A stretch of 64,000 nt of DNA from Amycolatopsis dendrobii (GCF_014145675.1 NZ_JACGZW010000003.1:310001-374000); one strand, 5' to 3'. Counted from the stretch's first letter, positions 26,397 to 35,422 are shown. Translations and numbers: made by a program. Notes: a model not told the origin generated them from the sequence alone.

Positions 26397-26816
26397 GTGG
26401 CAGGCAATCGGGTGCTCGCGTGGGCCGGAGCGATCGCCGCGGTGGGCGGTGGCGTCGGGCTTGCCCTGCCGACCGCGCATTATCTTCCGTCGCATCTGCC
26501 GCTGGGCGGCACGGAACCCGATCTGGATCTCGGCCTTCGGCTGGCCTGTGCCGGAGCCTTGGCGCTCGCCTTCGCGCTGGCGATCCTGACTCTCCGCCGA
26601 CGCCAAGCCGAGCCGCTGGCCTTCACCGCCCTGACCGGCATCGCGGTAGCGGGAATCCTCCTGCGCTACCTCGTGATCACGCTCCCCGGCGCGAACCGGC
26701 TCGCCCCCTCCGCCGACGTTCAGCCCGCGGCAGGAGCATGGGTGCTGCTGACCGCGGGCCTCGTCTTGGCCGCGACGGGACTGATCGCGGCGGCAAATGC
26801 CCAACGGGGGCGATAA
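26397..26816 (+). CDS. Small four-helix membrane protein, unknown function
   Basis: A 139-residue protein from a GTG start, with four hydrophobic stretches (about residues 7-26, 46-66, 75-95 and 111-133) and little between them. It is not in the conserved mycobacterial order and I do not recognise the family. It converges on the methyltransferase gene with only three bases between the stops. Confidence 0.65.
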   Translation: MAGNRVLAWAGAIAAVGGGVGLALPTAHYLPSHLPLGGTEPDLDLGLRLACAGALALAFALAILTLRRRQAEPLAFTALTGIAVAGILLRYLVITLPGANRLAPSADVQPAAGAWVLLTAGLVLAATGLIAAANAQRGR

Positions 26817-26819
26817 GAG

Positions 26820-28010
26820 TCACTGGAGCAGCGCGACGCACTCCACGTGATGCGTCATCGGGAACGCGTCGAAAGCCCGCAGATCCGTCAGCGAATACCC
26901 GTGCTCCGAGAAGAACTGCACGTCCCGCGCCAACGCCGCCGGGTCGCAAGCCACGTAGACGATCCGGTCCGGCTCACCGGCCGCGATCGCGTTGACGACT
27001 GCTCGGCCGGCTCCCTTGCGCGGCGGGTCGAGGACCACGACGTCGACCGGCGCCGGGGCGTCTTCGATGAGGTGTTCCACGCGTCCGGAACGCCAGCTGA
27101 CCTGCGGCAGGTCGGCGAGGTTGCGCTCGCCGTCGGAGACCGCGCGCCGGCCGGATTCGATGGCCAGCACCTGGCCGTCCGGGCCGACCTGATCGGCGAG
27201 CACCGAGGCGAACAGGCCGACCCCGGCGTACAGGTCCCAGGCGACCCCGCCGCGCGGTGCGTCCGCCCATTCCCGCACGAGTTCCGCCAGCGTGTCCGCC
27301 GCGCGCGGGTGGACCTGCCAGAAGCCGTGCGCGTCGAGCCGCCAGTCGCGTCCGGCGGCGTGCTGGATCGCCATGCCGCCGGACAGTTGCTTGCCTTGCG
27401 TACGCCCGCGCACGGTGGCGAGTTCGCGCAGGTGGAGGTGGTTCTCGCCGTCGCTGGCGACTTCCAGTTCGGTACCCGGCCGCCAGCGCTTGCTCAGCGC
27501 GGTGCCGAGCGAGCCGGGCACCGCGATCGGGCAGTCGTCGATCGGGATGACGCGGTGGCTGTGGTGCGCCCGCAAGCCCGCCCGGCCGTCGCGTCCGGCG
27601 ACGAGCCGCACCCGGCTGCGCCAGCCGAGCGGGCCGCCTTCGAGCGGTTCGACAACCACGTCACGGGTGATCCCGGCGAGCCGTTGCAGCTGTTCGGCCA
27701 CCACCGCGGCCTTCAGTTCCCGCTGGTAGGCCGGTTCGGCGTGCTGCCAGTCGCAGCCTCCGCAACCGCCAGGGGCGGCGAGCGGGCACGGCGGCGTCAC
27801 GCGGTGCTCCGACCCGCTGAGCACCTCGATCGCGTCGGCGCGGCAGAACGAGCCGCCCTTGTCCTCGGTCACTTCGGCCCGCACGCGTTCGCCGGGCAGC
27901 GCGTGCCGCACGAACAGCACTCGTCCGTCCACACGCGACACACAATGTCCGCCGTGCGCGACTGGGCCGACTTCCAGTTCCAGGATCCGGCCTAGCCAGC
28001 TCTCGGTCAT
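26820..28010 (-). CDS. TRAM-domain SAM-dependent RNA methyltransferase (TrmA/RlmD-like)
   Basis: A 396-residue 5-methyluridine methyltransferase family protein. An N-terminal TRAM RNA-binding domain (residues 5-60) is followed by a cysteine cluster CPLAAPGGCGGCDWQH that probably holds an Fe-S cluster, the SAM site DLYAGVGLFASVLAD, and the catalytic-Cys region VYVACDPAALARD. It corresponds in position to M. tuberculosis Rv2689c. It overlaps the stop of the upstream permease by four bases. Whether it acts on tRNA or rRNA is not decidable here. Confidence 0.9.
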   Translation of the reverse strand: MTESWLGRILELEVGPVAHGGHCVSRVDGRVLFVRHALPGERVRAEVTEDKGGSFCRADAIEVLSGSEHRVTPPCPLAAPGGCGGCDWQHAEPAYQRELKAAVVAEQLQRLAGITRDVVVEPLEGGPLGWRSRVRLVAGRDGRAGLRAHHSHRVIPIDDCPIAVPGSLGTALSKRWRPGTELEVASDGENHLHLRELATVRGRTQGKQLSGGMAIQHAAGRDWRLDAHGFWQVHPRAADTLAELVREWADAPRGGVAWDLYAGVGLFASVLADQVGPDGQVLAIESGRRAVSDGERNLADLPQVSWRSGRVEHLIEDAPAPVDVVVLDPPRKGAGRAVVNAIAAGEPDRIVYVACDPAALARDVQFFSEHGYSLTDLRAFDAFPMTHHVECVALLQ

Positions 28011-30058
28011 TCTGATGATTCCTTAGTCGCAGGAGCGGGCTTCGGGGCGTCCGCGGGACGAGGGGTCGTGGGCGTGAAACCGCGGCGGACGTCGCCGGCG
28101 GACGGGCGGGCCTTGCGCAGCCGCGCGACCGCCTTCTGCGACGACTCCAGCTGCCACGGCACGCTCGCCACGACCACACCCGGCTGGAACAGCAGCCTTC
28201 CCTTGAGCCGCAACGCACTCTGGTTGTGCAGCACCTGCTCCCACCAGTGCCCCACGACGTACTCCGGAATGAACACGGTGACGACGTCTCGCGGATTGGC
28301 GCCGCGGACCCGCTTCACGTAGTCCAGCACCGGCTTCGTGATTTCCCGGTACGGCGATTCGACGACCTTCAGCGGCACCTTGAACTTGTGCGCTTCCCAT
28401 TCGTGCGTGAGCGCGCGGGTGTCGGCGTCGTCCACGTTGACCGTGACCGCCTCGAGCACGTCCGGGCGCATCGCCTTCGCGTAGGCCAGCGCGCGCAGCG
28501 TCGGCCGGTGCAGTTTGGACACCAGCACGATCGCGTGGTTGCGCGAGGGCAGCACGGTCGGCGCGTCGCCCATGTCCTTGAGCTCCTCGGCCACCCGGTC
28601 GTAGTGCTTCCGGATCGCGGTCATCAACGCGAAAATCGCCACCATCGCGGCGATCGCGATCCACGCGCCGAGCAGGAACTTGGTGATCAGCACGATCACC
28701 AGCACGGTGCCGGTCATGGTGAGGCCGATCGCGTTCACCGTCTGCGAACGGCGCATCCGCCGCCGCGCCGCCGCGTCGGTTTCCTTGTCCAGCAACCGGT
28801 TCCAGTGCCGGATCATGCCCGCCTGGCTCACCGTGAACGACACGAACACGCCCACGATGTACAGCTGGATCAGCCGGGTGACCTCGGCGTCGAACGCGAT
28901 GATCAGCACCAGCGCGAAAACCGCGAGGAACAGGATGCCGTTGGAGAAGGCCAGCCGGTCGCCGCGCGTGTGCAGCTGCCGCGGCAGGTAGCGGTCCTGG
29001 GCGAGAATCGAGCCGAGCACCGGGAAGCCGTTGAAGGCGGTGTTCGCGGCCAGCAGCAGGATGATGCCGGTGGAGAACGAGATGTAGTAGAACGCGGGCG
29101 GGAAGCTCTCGAACACCGCGTGCGCGATCTGCGCGACGATCGTCTTCTGCTCGTAGCCCGCGGGCGCGCCGGCCAGCTGCCGCGCCGGGTCCTCGGCGAA
29201 GTTCACCTTCGTCACGATCGCGAGCGTGATGATGCCGACCAGCATCGTCACCGCCAGCACGCCCATCAGCAGCAGCGTGGTCGCCGCGTTCTTCGACTTC
29301 GGCTTGCGGAACGCGGGCACGCCGTTGCTGATCGCCTCGACCCCGGTCAGCGCGGCGGCGCCGGACGAGAACGACCGCAGGATCAGGAACACGAACGCGA
29401 TGCCCGCCCAGTTGCCTTCCTCGTGCAGCGTGAAGCCCGCGCTCTCGGCGCGCATCTCGGTGCCGGTGACGGCCTGGAACAGCCCCCAGACGACCATGAT
29501 CAGGATGCCCGCGATGAAGCCGTACGTGGGAATGGCGAACGCTTTGCCGGATTCGCGCACTCCGCGCAGGTTCAGCGCGGTCAGCACGGCCACGATCACG
29601 ACCGAGGCGAGCACTTTGTGGTTGGCCACCCACGGAATCGCCGAACCGATGTTCGCGACACCGGACGAAGTGGACACCGCGACGGTCAGCACGTAGTCGA
29701 CCAGCAGCGCGCTCGCCACCGTCAGGCCGAACTTCCCGCCGAGGTTGGTCGTCGCGACCTCGTAGTCGCCGCCGCCGCTCGGGTACGCGTGGACGTTCTG
29801 CCGGTAGGACGCCACGACGACGAGCATGACCAGCGCGACCGCGACCCCGATCCACGGCGCGAAGGCGTACGCGGACAGGCCCGCGACGCTCAGCGTCAGG
29901 AAGATCTCCTCCGGCGCGTAGGCCACGCTGGACAGCGCGTCGGAGGCGAAAATGGGCAGCGCGATGCGCTTGGGCAACAAGGTGTGGGCGAGACGGTCAC
30001 TTCGGAACGGACGTCCTAGGACCAGCCGCTTCAGCACGGTCGGGAACTTCGACACCAC
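28007..30058 (-). CDS. APC-type permease with large cytoplasmic C-terminal domain (Rv2690c-like)
   Basis: A 683-residue membrane protein with about 12 helices in the first 480 residues (ALPIFASDALSSVAYAPEEI, AYPSGGGDYEVATTNLG) and a soluble tail of some 200 residues with a USP-like stretch (NHAIVLVSKLHRPTLRALA, VTVNVDDADTRALTHEW). It is divergent from two TrkA genes and occupies the place of Rv2690c. Potassium import under TrkA control is a reasonable guess, amino-acid transport the main alternative. GTG at 30058 or the next codon starts it. Confidence 0.85.
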   Translation of the reverse strand: MVSKFPTVLKRLVLGRPFRSDRLAHTLLPKRIALPIFASDALSSVAYAPEEIFLTLSVAGLSAYAFAPWIGVAVALVMLVVVASYRQNVHAYPSGGGDYEVATTNLGGKFGLTVASALLVDYVLTVAVSTSSGVANIGSAIPWVANHKVLASVVIVAVLTALNLRGVRESGKAFAIPTYGFIAGILIMVVWGLFQAVTGTEMRAESAGFTLHEEGNWAGIAFVFLILRSFSSGAAALTGVEAISNGVPAFRKPKSKNAATTLLLMGVLAVTMLVGIITLAIVTKVNFAEDPARQLAGAPAGYEQKTIVAQIAHAVFESFPPAFYYISFSTGIILLLAANTAFNGFPVLGSILAQDRYLPRQLHTRGDRLAFSNGILFLAVFALVLIIAFDAEVTRLIQLYIVGVFVSFTVSQAGMIRHWNRLLDKETDAAARRRMRRSQTVNAIGLTMTGTVLVIVLITKFLLGAWIAIAAMVAIFALMTAIRKHYDRVAEELKDMGDAPTVLPSRNHAIVLVSKLHRPTLRALAYAKAMRPDVLEAVTVNVDDADTRALTHEWEAHKFKVPLKVVESPYREITKPVLDYVKRVRGANPRDVVTVFIPEYVVGHWWEQVLHNQSALRLKGRLLFQPGVVVASVPWQLESSQKAVARLRKARPSAGDVRRGFTPTTPRPADAPKPAPATKESSE

Positions 30059-30150
30059 GAGAGCCTAACTGGCAGGGGCAAGGTAGGTTCGGCGCTGGTG
30101 TCCGAGGGTACCCACCGACGGGTCATCCGCACCCTGCGAGGAGGCTAAGC

Positions 30151-30816
30151 GTGCACGTGGTGATCATGGGATGCGGCCGCGTCGGCGCGTCTCTGGCCGC
30201 GGCGCTGGAGCGGCTCGGCCACGACGTGGCCGTCATCGACAAGAACCAGCAGGCGTTCCGCAGGCTGGGCAGCGACTTCCACGGCCAGCAGGTCGTCGGG
30301 GCGGGTTTCGACCGCCGGGTGCTCGTCGAGGCCGGGATCGAGCGCGCGGGCGCTTTCGCGGCCGTGTCGAGCGGCGACAATTCCAACATCATCTCCGCGC
30401 GGGTCGCGCGCGAGAACTTCGGCGTCGAGCACGTGGTCGCGCGCATCTACGACCACAAGCGCGCCGCGGTGTACGAACGGCTGGGCATCCCGACCGTCGC
30501 GACCGTGCCGTGGACGACCGACCGGTTCCTGCGCACCCTGCTGCCCGACGGCGTCGCCTCCGCGTGGCGCGATCCGTCCGGCAACGTCGCGCTGCTGCAA
30601 CTGCCGCTGCACGAGGGCTGGGTCGGCCGCAGCGTGCGCGAGCTGCAGGAGACCACCGGCGCGCGGGTGGCGTTCATGATGCGGTTCGGCACCGCGGTGC
30701 TGCCGGACGCGAAGACCGTCGTGCAGGCCGACGACGACGTGTGGGTGGCGGCGCGTTCGGGCACCGTCGGAGACGTGACGAGCCTGGCCGCTCGCGCCCC
30801 CGAGGAGGAGAACTGA
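30151..30816 (+). CDS. ceoB: TrkA-family potassium regulatory subunit, first copy
   Basis: A 221-residue protein with a Rossmann RCK-N domain (VVIMGCGRVGASLAAALE) and an RCK-C domain from about residue 135. TrkA/RCK proteins bind NAD(H) or nucleotides and gate K+ transporters from the cytoplasmic side. GGAGG precedes the GTG by 8 bases. The next gene, a second TrkA, overlaps its stop by one base. No Trk membrane subunit is in the window; the divergent APC permease is the nearest candidate partner. Confidence 0.92.
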   Translation: MHVVIMGCGRVGASLAAALERLGHDVAVIDKNQQAFRRLGSDFHGQQVVGAGFDRRVLVEAGIERAGAFAAVSSGDNSNIISARVARENFGVEHVVARIYDHKRAAVYERLGIPTVATVPWTTDRFLRTLLPDGVASAWRDPSGNVALLQLPLHEGWVGRSVRELQETTGARVAFMMRFGTAVLPDAKTVVQADDDVWVAARSGTVGDVTSLAARAPEEEN

Positions 30817-31472
30817 TGCGGGTCGCGATCGCGGGCGCGGGAGCCGTCGGGCAGTCCATCGCCGCCGAGCTCATCGACGGCAACCACCAGGTGATGCTGA
30901 TCGAGCGCGACGCCGACCAGTTCGAGCCGGAATCCGTTCCGCAGGCCGACTGGGTGCTGGGCGACGCGTGCGAGGTGTCGATCCTCGAGGAGTCCGGCAT
31001 CGAACGCTGCGACGTCGTGATCGCGGCGAGCGGCGACGACAAGGCGAACCTCGTGGTGTCGCTGCTGGCGAAGACGGAGTTCGCCGTGCGGCGCGTGGTG
31101 GCGCGGGTGAACAACCCGGCCAACGAATGGCTGTTCACCGACGCGTGGGGCGTCGACGTGGCCGTGTCGACCCCGCGGATGCTCGCCGCGATGGTCGAGG
31201 AAGCGGTGAGCGTCGGCGATCTGGTGCGGCTCATGACATTCCGGCAGGGGCAGGCGAACCTGGTGGAACTCACCCTGCCGGAGGAGACGCCGCTCGCGGG
31301 CAAGCCGGTGAGCGAACTGGCGCTGCCGCGCGACGCGGCGCTGGTGACGATCCTGCGCGGCGACCGGGTGATCGTGCCGCAGCCGGAGGACCCGCTGGAG
31401 GCGGGCGACGAACTGCTGTTCGTCGCGACCTCGGACGTCGAACCGGAGATCCGGACGGCGCTGGGCTACTGA
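30816..31472 (+). CDS. ceoC: TrkA-family potassium regulatory subunit, second copy
   Basis: A 218-residue paralogue of the preceding gene: RCK-N begins MRVAIAGAGAVGQSIAAEL, the conserved acidic end of strand 2 is LIERDADQ, and the RCK-C domain runs from about residue 135 (LVELTLPEETPLAGKPVSEL). The two probably form a hetero-oligomeric gating ring, as suggested for CeoB/CeoC. ATG overlaps the stop of ceoB (TGATG). A canonical terminator follows. Confidence 0.92.
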   Translation: MRVAIAGAGAVGQSIAAELIDGNHQVMLIERDADQFEPESVPQADWVLGDACEVSILEESGIERCDVVIAASGDDKANLVVSLLAKTEFAVRRVVARVNNPANEWLFTDAWGVDVAVSTPRMLAAMVEEAVSVGDLVRLMTFRQGQANLVELTLPEETPLAGKPVSELALPRDAALVTILRGDRVIVPQPEDPLEAGDELLFVATSDVEPEIRTALGY

Positions 31473-31479
31473 GACACGC

Positions 31480-31515
31480 AAAAGGGGCGGGCTCGTCGCG
31501 GGCCCGCCCCTTTTT
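31480..31515. terminator. Canonical bidirectional terminator
   Basis: A 13-bp stem (31480-31492 with 31502-31514) flanked by A-tract and T-tract on the two sides. It lies between convergent ceoC and the DUF3159 gene and can serve both. Confidence 0.9.
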
Positions 31516-31526
31516 CGTGCGTCGGA

Positions 31527-32273
31527 TCAGGTCTCGGGAGTCGGCGCCTGCGCGTACTTCTCCCGCAGGCGCGCCTCCACCTGCGCGTCGGTCTCCGGCT
31601 CGGGTTCTTCCTCGGCGAGCGCCTTCAGCCGCTTGTCGGAGCGGCGCACCGCCCAGACGACCACCAGCAGCCCGATCGCGTACAGCGGGTAGCCCATCGC
31701 GATCTTGGCGAACGCGAGCCAGCCGGTCTGGTTTCCGTCGTAGAGCCAGCGCTGCACCACGAACCGGGCGGCGAAGATGACGGCCATCGCGAGCGTCGCG
31801 ACGTCGTAGCCGTAGCGGGACGGCTTGTCCTTGCGCCAGGCGGTGCCGTTGCCGTTGAGCGCGTTCCACACGACGCCCGCCAGCGGCCAGCGCACCACCA
31901 CCGAGATCACGAACACGGCGCAGTAGGCGAGGCTCGCCCAGATGCCGAAGAGGAAGAACCCCTTCGCGGACCCAGTGCGGAACGCGATGAACGCCGCGAT
32001 CGCGACGCCGAAGAACCCCGAGATGGCCGGCTGCAGCGGCTCCTTGCGCACGACGCGCAGGACGGTGATCGCCACCGCGCTGCCGATCGAGCCCCAGATC
32101 GCCGCGGTGAGCCCGAAGAACGCGTTCAGCAGGACGAAGACGATGACCGGCACCGAGGAATAGAACAGGCCGGAAACCCCGCCCATCTGCTCCATCAGCG
32201 TCGGCTGCCGCTCTTCGTCGCCCCCGTTTCCGGGCGCGTCCTTCTCGTCGCGGGGAGCAGCGGGTTCAGTCAC
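31527..32273 (-). CDS. DUF3159 membrane protein
   Basis: A 248-residue protein with a charged N-terminus, about six membrane helices (SVPVIVFVLLNAFFGLTAAI is the first) and an acidic C-terminal tail (EEEPEPETDAQVEARLR). It matches the DUF3159 family by order and pattern (Rv2693c position). The function is unknown; a role in envelope transport is only a guess. It is the downstream partner of the OB-fold gene, nine bases away. Confidence 0.85.
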   Translation of the reverse strand: MTEPAAPRDEKDAPGNGGDEERQPTLMEQMGGVSGLFYSSVPVIVFVLLNAFFGLTAAIWGSIGSAVAITVLRVVRKEPLQPAISGFFGVAIAAFIAFRTGSAKGFFLFGIWASLAYCAVFVISVVVRWPLAGVVWNALNGNGTAWRKDKPSRYGYDVATLAMAVIFAARFVVQRWLYDGNQTGWLAFAKIAMGYPLYAIGLLVVVWAVRRSDKRLKALAEEEPEPETDAQVEARLREKYAQAPTPET

Positions 32274-32282
32274 GAGCGTTGA

Positions 32283-32663
32283 TCACCCTACCGGGCTCTG
32301 GAGTTCGTAATACGGGTTGTAGAGCACCTTCTGCCCGTCCCGTTCGGCCATCCGGCCGCGAACCTTGACGGTACGGCCGGGCTCGATGCCGGGAATCCGG
32401 CGCCTGCCCAGCCAGATTAGCGTCACGCCCTGCGTGCCGTCGAACAGCTCCGCCTGCAGCGAGGCGGGCCCGTCGGTCGGCGACAGCTCGACGCTGCGCA
32501 GCCTGCCGAGCACCGTCACCTCTTCGCCGGACCGGCAGTCACAGGCGCGCTGCGCGCCTTCGGCACCCGACCTCTCGGACATCTCGTCGGCGTCGAGGTC
32601 CTCGACGTCGCTGGTCAGCTTGCGAACCAACCGGCTGAAGTAGCCGCCGTCCTTGGCGGACAT
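32283..32663 (-). CDS. OB-fold nucleic-acid-binding protein
   Basis: A 126-residue protein with a single OB-fold: EEVTVLGRLRSVELSP, LQAELFDGTQGVTLIWLGRR, and VKVRGRMAERDGQKVLYNP-YYEL. This is the Rv2694c-type protein conserved next to DUF3159 in actinobacteria. A CDCRSGEE stretch precedes the domain. Binding to DNA or RNA is predicted from the fold only. Confidence 0.85.
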   Translation of the reverse strand: MSAKDGGYFSRLVRKLTSDVEDLDADEMSERSGAEGAQRACDCRSGEEVTVLGRLRSVELSPTDGPASLQAELFDGTQGVTLIWLGRRRIPGIEPGRTVKVRGRMAERDGQKVLYNPYYELQSPVG

Positions 32664-32767
32664 GGTGTGCTCCTGTGCTCCGGGGCCCCCGACTTCGTTC
32701 GGCCCGTGCGTGTTCCAGCGTAGCTGCGGTCCCAGTCAGGGAAACGGGTTTGGGGCAAGATCGCAAC

Positions 32768-33475
32768 GTGACGTCCGCAATCCGTCTCCCGGCCGCCGTC
32801 CTGCTGCCCGGCACCGGCTCCGACGAGGTCTTCGTGCGCTCGGTGTTCGGGGGGCCGCTCGCCGCGCTGGGGGTGCCGTTGATCACGCCCGCACCGGTTG
32901 CCGGAGCGAGCCTCGCCGAGGAGTTTTTGGCCGGACTGGACCGTCTCGCTGACCGGTACGGGACTTTGCTGGTGGGCGGGATTTCGTTCGGGGCGCATCT
33001 CGCCGCGGAGTGGGCGGTGGCGAATCCGGGGCGTTGCGAGGGGCTGCTGGCGGCGCTCCCGGCTTGGAACGGGGAATCCGGGTCAGCACCCGCGGCGGCG
33101 GCTGCGACGGTCACGGCGGATCTGGTGGCTGATGCGGGGGTGGAGGGGGCGCTGGCTTCCGCGGCGGCGGGAAGTCCGGGGTGGCTCGGGGAAGAGCTGG
33201 GGCGGGCTTGGCGGCGGCAGGGGGACGGGCTGGAGGCCGGGTTGCGGGCGGCGGCGGGGAGGCCAGCGCCGGCATTGGCGGAATTGCGGGGGGTAAAGGT
33301 TCCGGCCGGAGTGGGCGGATGCGCGGATGATCCCGTTCATCCCGCTTCGGTCGCCCGGGAGTGGGCTCGGACGCTGCCCAGGGGGAGGTACGGGGAGACG
33401 TCGCTCGATGCGGTCGGGCGGGATCGGGAGGCGTTGGGGAGGGCGACTGTTCTGGCGTTTTTGCGGGCGTTGTGA
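32768..33475 (+). CDS. Alpha/beta-hydrolase-fold protein
   Basis: A 235-residue protein with the nucleophile elbow GGISFGAHLAAEWA (G-x-S-x-G), an Asp in GCADDPVHPASVA and a small overall size. It holds the position of Rv2695. Substrate unknown. GTG at 32768 was chosen because the conserved N-terminus PAAVLLPGTGSDE follows directly. The second half is extremely G-rich on the coding strand with many NGG and GGG codons, unlike its neighbours. Confidence 0.75.
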   Translation: MTSAIRLPAAVLLPGTGSDEVFVRSVFGGPLAALGVPLITPAPVAGASLAEEFLAGLDRLADRYGTLLVGGISFGAHLAAEWAVANPGRCEGLLAALPAWNGESGSAPAAAAATVTADLVADAGVEGALASAAAGSPGWLGEELGRAWRRQGDGLEAGLRAAAGRPAPALAELRGVKVPAGVGGCADDPVHPASVAREWARTLPRGRYGETSLDAVGRDREALGRATVLAFLRAL

Positions 33476-33485
33476 GGACGCGTCG

Positions 33486-33523
33486 AGAAGGCCCTCGCGG
33501 AATAGTGTCCGCGAGGGCCTTCT
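33486..33523. terminator. Strong hairpin between convergent genes
   Basis: A perfect 16-bp stem (33486-33501 with 33508-33523) and a 6-base loop, between the hydrolase and the DUF3710 gene. Confidence 0.85.
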
Positions 33524-33538
33524 GGAGAGCGAAAACGG

Positions 33539-34204
33539 TCAGCCTTGCTGTTCCGCGATGTGCTGGGCGACTGCGTCGGGGAGCGTGATGGGGAGCGGGG
33601 TGCGCACCGGCATCGGGGAGTTGCCCCGGTCCACGACGGTGCGGCGCACGATCGCTCGCAGGACTTCGGGAGCCTGCGAGGCAGTGGACTGCGGGCCGGC
33701 GATCACGCCGCGCAGCATCCAGCGCGGGCCGTCCACTCCGACGAAGCGCAGGGCTACGTCGCCGACGATCGCGGACAGTTCCATGCCCCATTCGCCGCGG
33801 CCCACGTTGACCTTCGCGCCGTCCGCGCGGAGCTGGTCGGCGAGCTCGTTGCTCACCTCGCGCCACAGGCCGCCGGATTTCGGGGCCGCGTAGGCGCTGA
33901 CGGTGATTTGCCCGACTTCGGTCACGACGTGCACCGCGCGCACGCCGCCTTCCTCCGGGTCCATTTCGACCTGCACCTGCGAACCGTCGGGCACCGGCAC
34001 GCGCACCGAGCCCAGGTCGATGCGCGGGATGCCGTCTTCTTCGGCTTCGGCGGCATCGAACGGGCCGTCGGTTGTCTCCGACAGCTGGTCCTCGGGTTCG
34101 AGCGCGTCGTCGGCGCCGTCAGCTTCGGCGTTTTCGCCGCGCTGGGAAGCGACGCCTCCGGTCTCGTCGTCGCTCGACCGGCGCTTGCGTCCGAAAATCC
34201 CCAC
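33539..34204 (-). CDS. DUF3710 protein
   Basis: A 221-residue protein: a basic N-terminus ([14 protein letters not shown]), an acidic low-complexity linker to residue 75, and the DUF3710 domain (IDLGSVRVPVPDGSQVQVEM, GEWGMELSAIVGDVALRFVG, DGPRWMLRGVIAGP). It is the Rv2696c equivalent and always accompanies dut. GTG overlaps the dut stop by one base, so it is co-translated. The function is unknown. Confidence 0.88.
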   Translation of the reverse strand: MGIFGRKRRSSDDETGGVASQRGENAEADGADDALEPEDQLSETTDGPFDAAEAEEDGIPRIDLGSVRVPVPDGSQVQVEMDPEEGGVRAVHVVTEVGQITVSAYAAPKSGGLWREVSNELADQLRADGAKVNVGRGEWGMELSAIVGDVALRFVGVDGPRWMLRGVIAGPQSTASQAPEVLRAIVRRTVVDRGNSPMPVRTPLPITLPDAVAQHIAEQQG

Positions 34205-34707
34205 TATCGTTCCGTTCCTTCCCCGGTGCCCGCGCCGGTGTCTCCGGCGCCGGGTGCCAGTGTGGCGTGCCCGCCGGTCGAGCCGTAACCTCCCGCGCCG
34301 CGTTCGGTCGTCTCGAGTTCGGCGACCTCGACGAACTCCGCGTGCTCCACCCGCTGGACCACCAGCTGCGCGATCCGGTCGCCGCGCGCCAGCACGATCT
34401 TCTCGCGCGGGTCGTGGTTGACGAGGCAGACTTTGATCTCGCCGCGATAGCCCGAGTCGATCGTGCCGGGAGTGTTGACCACCGACAATCCGACGCGCGC
34501 CGCGAGCCCCGAGCGAGGATGCACGAACCCGGCGTACCCGGCGGGCAGCGCGATCGCGACCCCGGTGCCGACGACCCCGCGCTCGCCGGGTCCGAGCACG
34601 ATATCCGAGGTGGTGACGAGATCGGCCCCGGCGTCGCCGGGCCGGGCATAGGCGGGCGGCGGGACTTCGGGGTCGAGCCGCTGAAGGAGGACCTGAACGC
34701 TGGACAC
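34204..34707 (-). CDS. dut: Deoxyuridine 5'-triphosphate nucleotidohydrolase (dUTPase)
   Basis: A 167-residue trimeric-type dUTPase with all five motifs in order: [45 protein letters not shown] and [11 protein letters not shown]. It splits dUTP to dUMP and pyrophosphate, keeping uracil out of DNA. The GTG at 34707 gives the usual short N-terminus; earlier starts would overlap the divergent DUF3093 gene. Twenty-four bases separate the two divergent starts, so the promoters overlap or the transcripts are leaderless. Confidence 0.96.
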   Translation of the reverse strand: MSSVQVLLQRLDPEVPPPAYARPGDAGADLVTTSDIVLGPGERGVVGTGVAIALPAGYAGFVHPRSGLAARVGLSVVNTPGTIDSGYRGEIKVCLVNHDPREKIVLARGDRIAQLVVQRVEHAEFVEVAELETTERGAGGYGSTGGHATLAPGAGDTGAGTGEGTER

Positions 34708-34731
34708 GGGCGGCGAGACTACCCTTGATGC

Positions 34732-35214
34732 GTGGCTGACCGCGTGAACACCGCCGCGACGGGCGTCGTCGCACATTCCGAACGGCTCTACCTGCCGTGG
34801 TGGGGCTGGCCCCTGCCGATGGCCGGGGCGATCCTGCTGGGCGTCGAGGTCCACCTGGGCTACCCGTCCATCCCGATGTGGATCCCGCTGGCGATCGCCG
34901 TGCCGGTCATGGCGGCGCTGCTGCTCTCGATGGGCCGGGCGAAAGTCAAGATCACCGCGGGCGACGACCCCGAACTCTGGCTAGGCGACGCCCACCTGCC
35001 GCTGCGCTACGTAGGCGACATCACCGTCGTGGAAAAAGACGCCAAACGCCACGCCCTGGGCCGCGACGGCGACCCGGCAGCCTTCGTCCTGCACCGAGGC
35101 TGGGTAGGCCCCGCGGTCCGCATCACCCTGACCGACCCAGCAGACCCCACCCCGTACTGGCTCTTCAGCACCCGCAAACCAAGCCGGGTAGTCGAACTGC
35201 TCCGCGGCGCCTGA
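34732..35214 (+). CDS. DUF3093 membrane-anchored protein
   Basis: A 160-residue protein with two adjacent membrane helices ([17 protein letters not shown] and [18 protein letters not shown]) followed by a small soluble beta domain ending [18 protein letters not shown]. It corresponds to Rv2698. Function unknown. The final third uses codons ending in A and T more often than its neighbours. It starts with GTG and faces dut. Confidence 0.85.
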   Translation: MADRVNTAATGVVAHSERLYLPWWGWPLPMAGAILLGVEVHLGYPSIPMWIPLAIAVPVMAALLLSMGRAKVKITAGDDPELWLGDAHLPLRYVGDITVVEKDAKRHALGRDGDPAAFVLHRGWVGPAVRITLTDPADPTPYWLFSTRKPSRVVELLRGA

Positions 35215-35240
35215 CCCGCCCGCCCGCTGAAGCCCGTGAG

Positions 35241-35277
35241 GGGCTCCTTCACGGACTTGGATTCCCTCAAGGAGCCC
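35241..35277. repeat. Imperfect hairpin downstream of the DUF3093 gene
   Basis: GGGCTCCTT (35241-35249) pairs with AAGGAGCCC (35269-35277). It stands 26 bases after the stop and probably acts as its terminator. From memory, closely similar intergenic hairpins are common in Amycolatopsis genomes. Confidence 0.6.
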
Positions 35278-35310
35278 TTCCCGGACCACCGCCCGCCCAC
35301 CGGATGCGCC

Positions 35311-35390
35311 CCAATGCCACATTGGGTGCGTCCCACGCACCGAACGCCACATTGGGTGCGTCTGACGCACCCAATGCCACATTGGGGCGC
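35311..35390. repeat. 30-bp tandem repeat, 2.7 copies
   Basis: Units start at 35311, 35341 and 35371 (last one partial, 20 bases). Each contains CCACATTGGG, within a CCAATG/CATTGG palindrome in units 1 and 3, and the full units end in a GGTGCGTC-GACGCACC type palindrome. The repeats lie in the 520-base gap between convergent genes. Confidence 0.85.
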
Positions 35391-35422
35391 TAGCCCCACT
35401 CGCCAAACCGCAGCCGGTGCAC

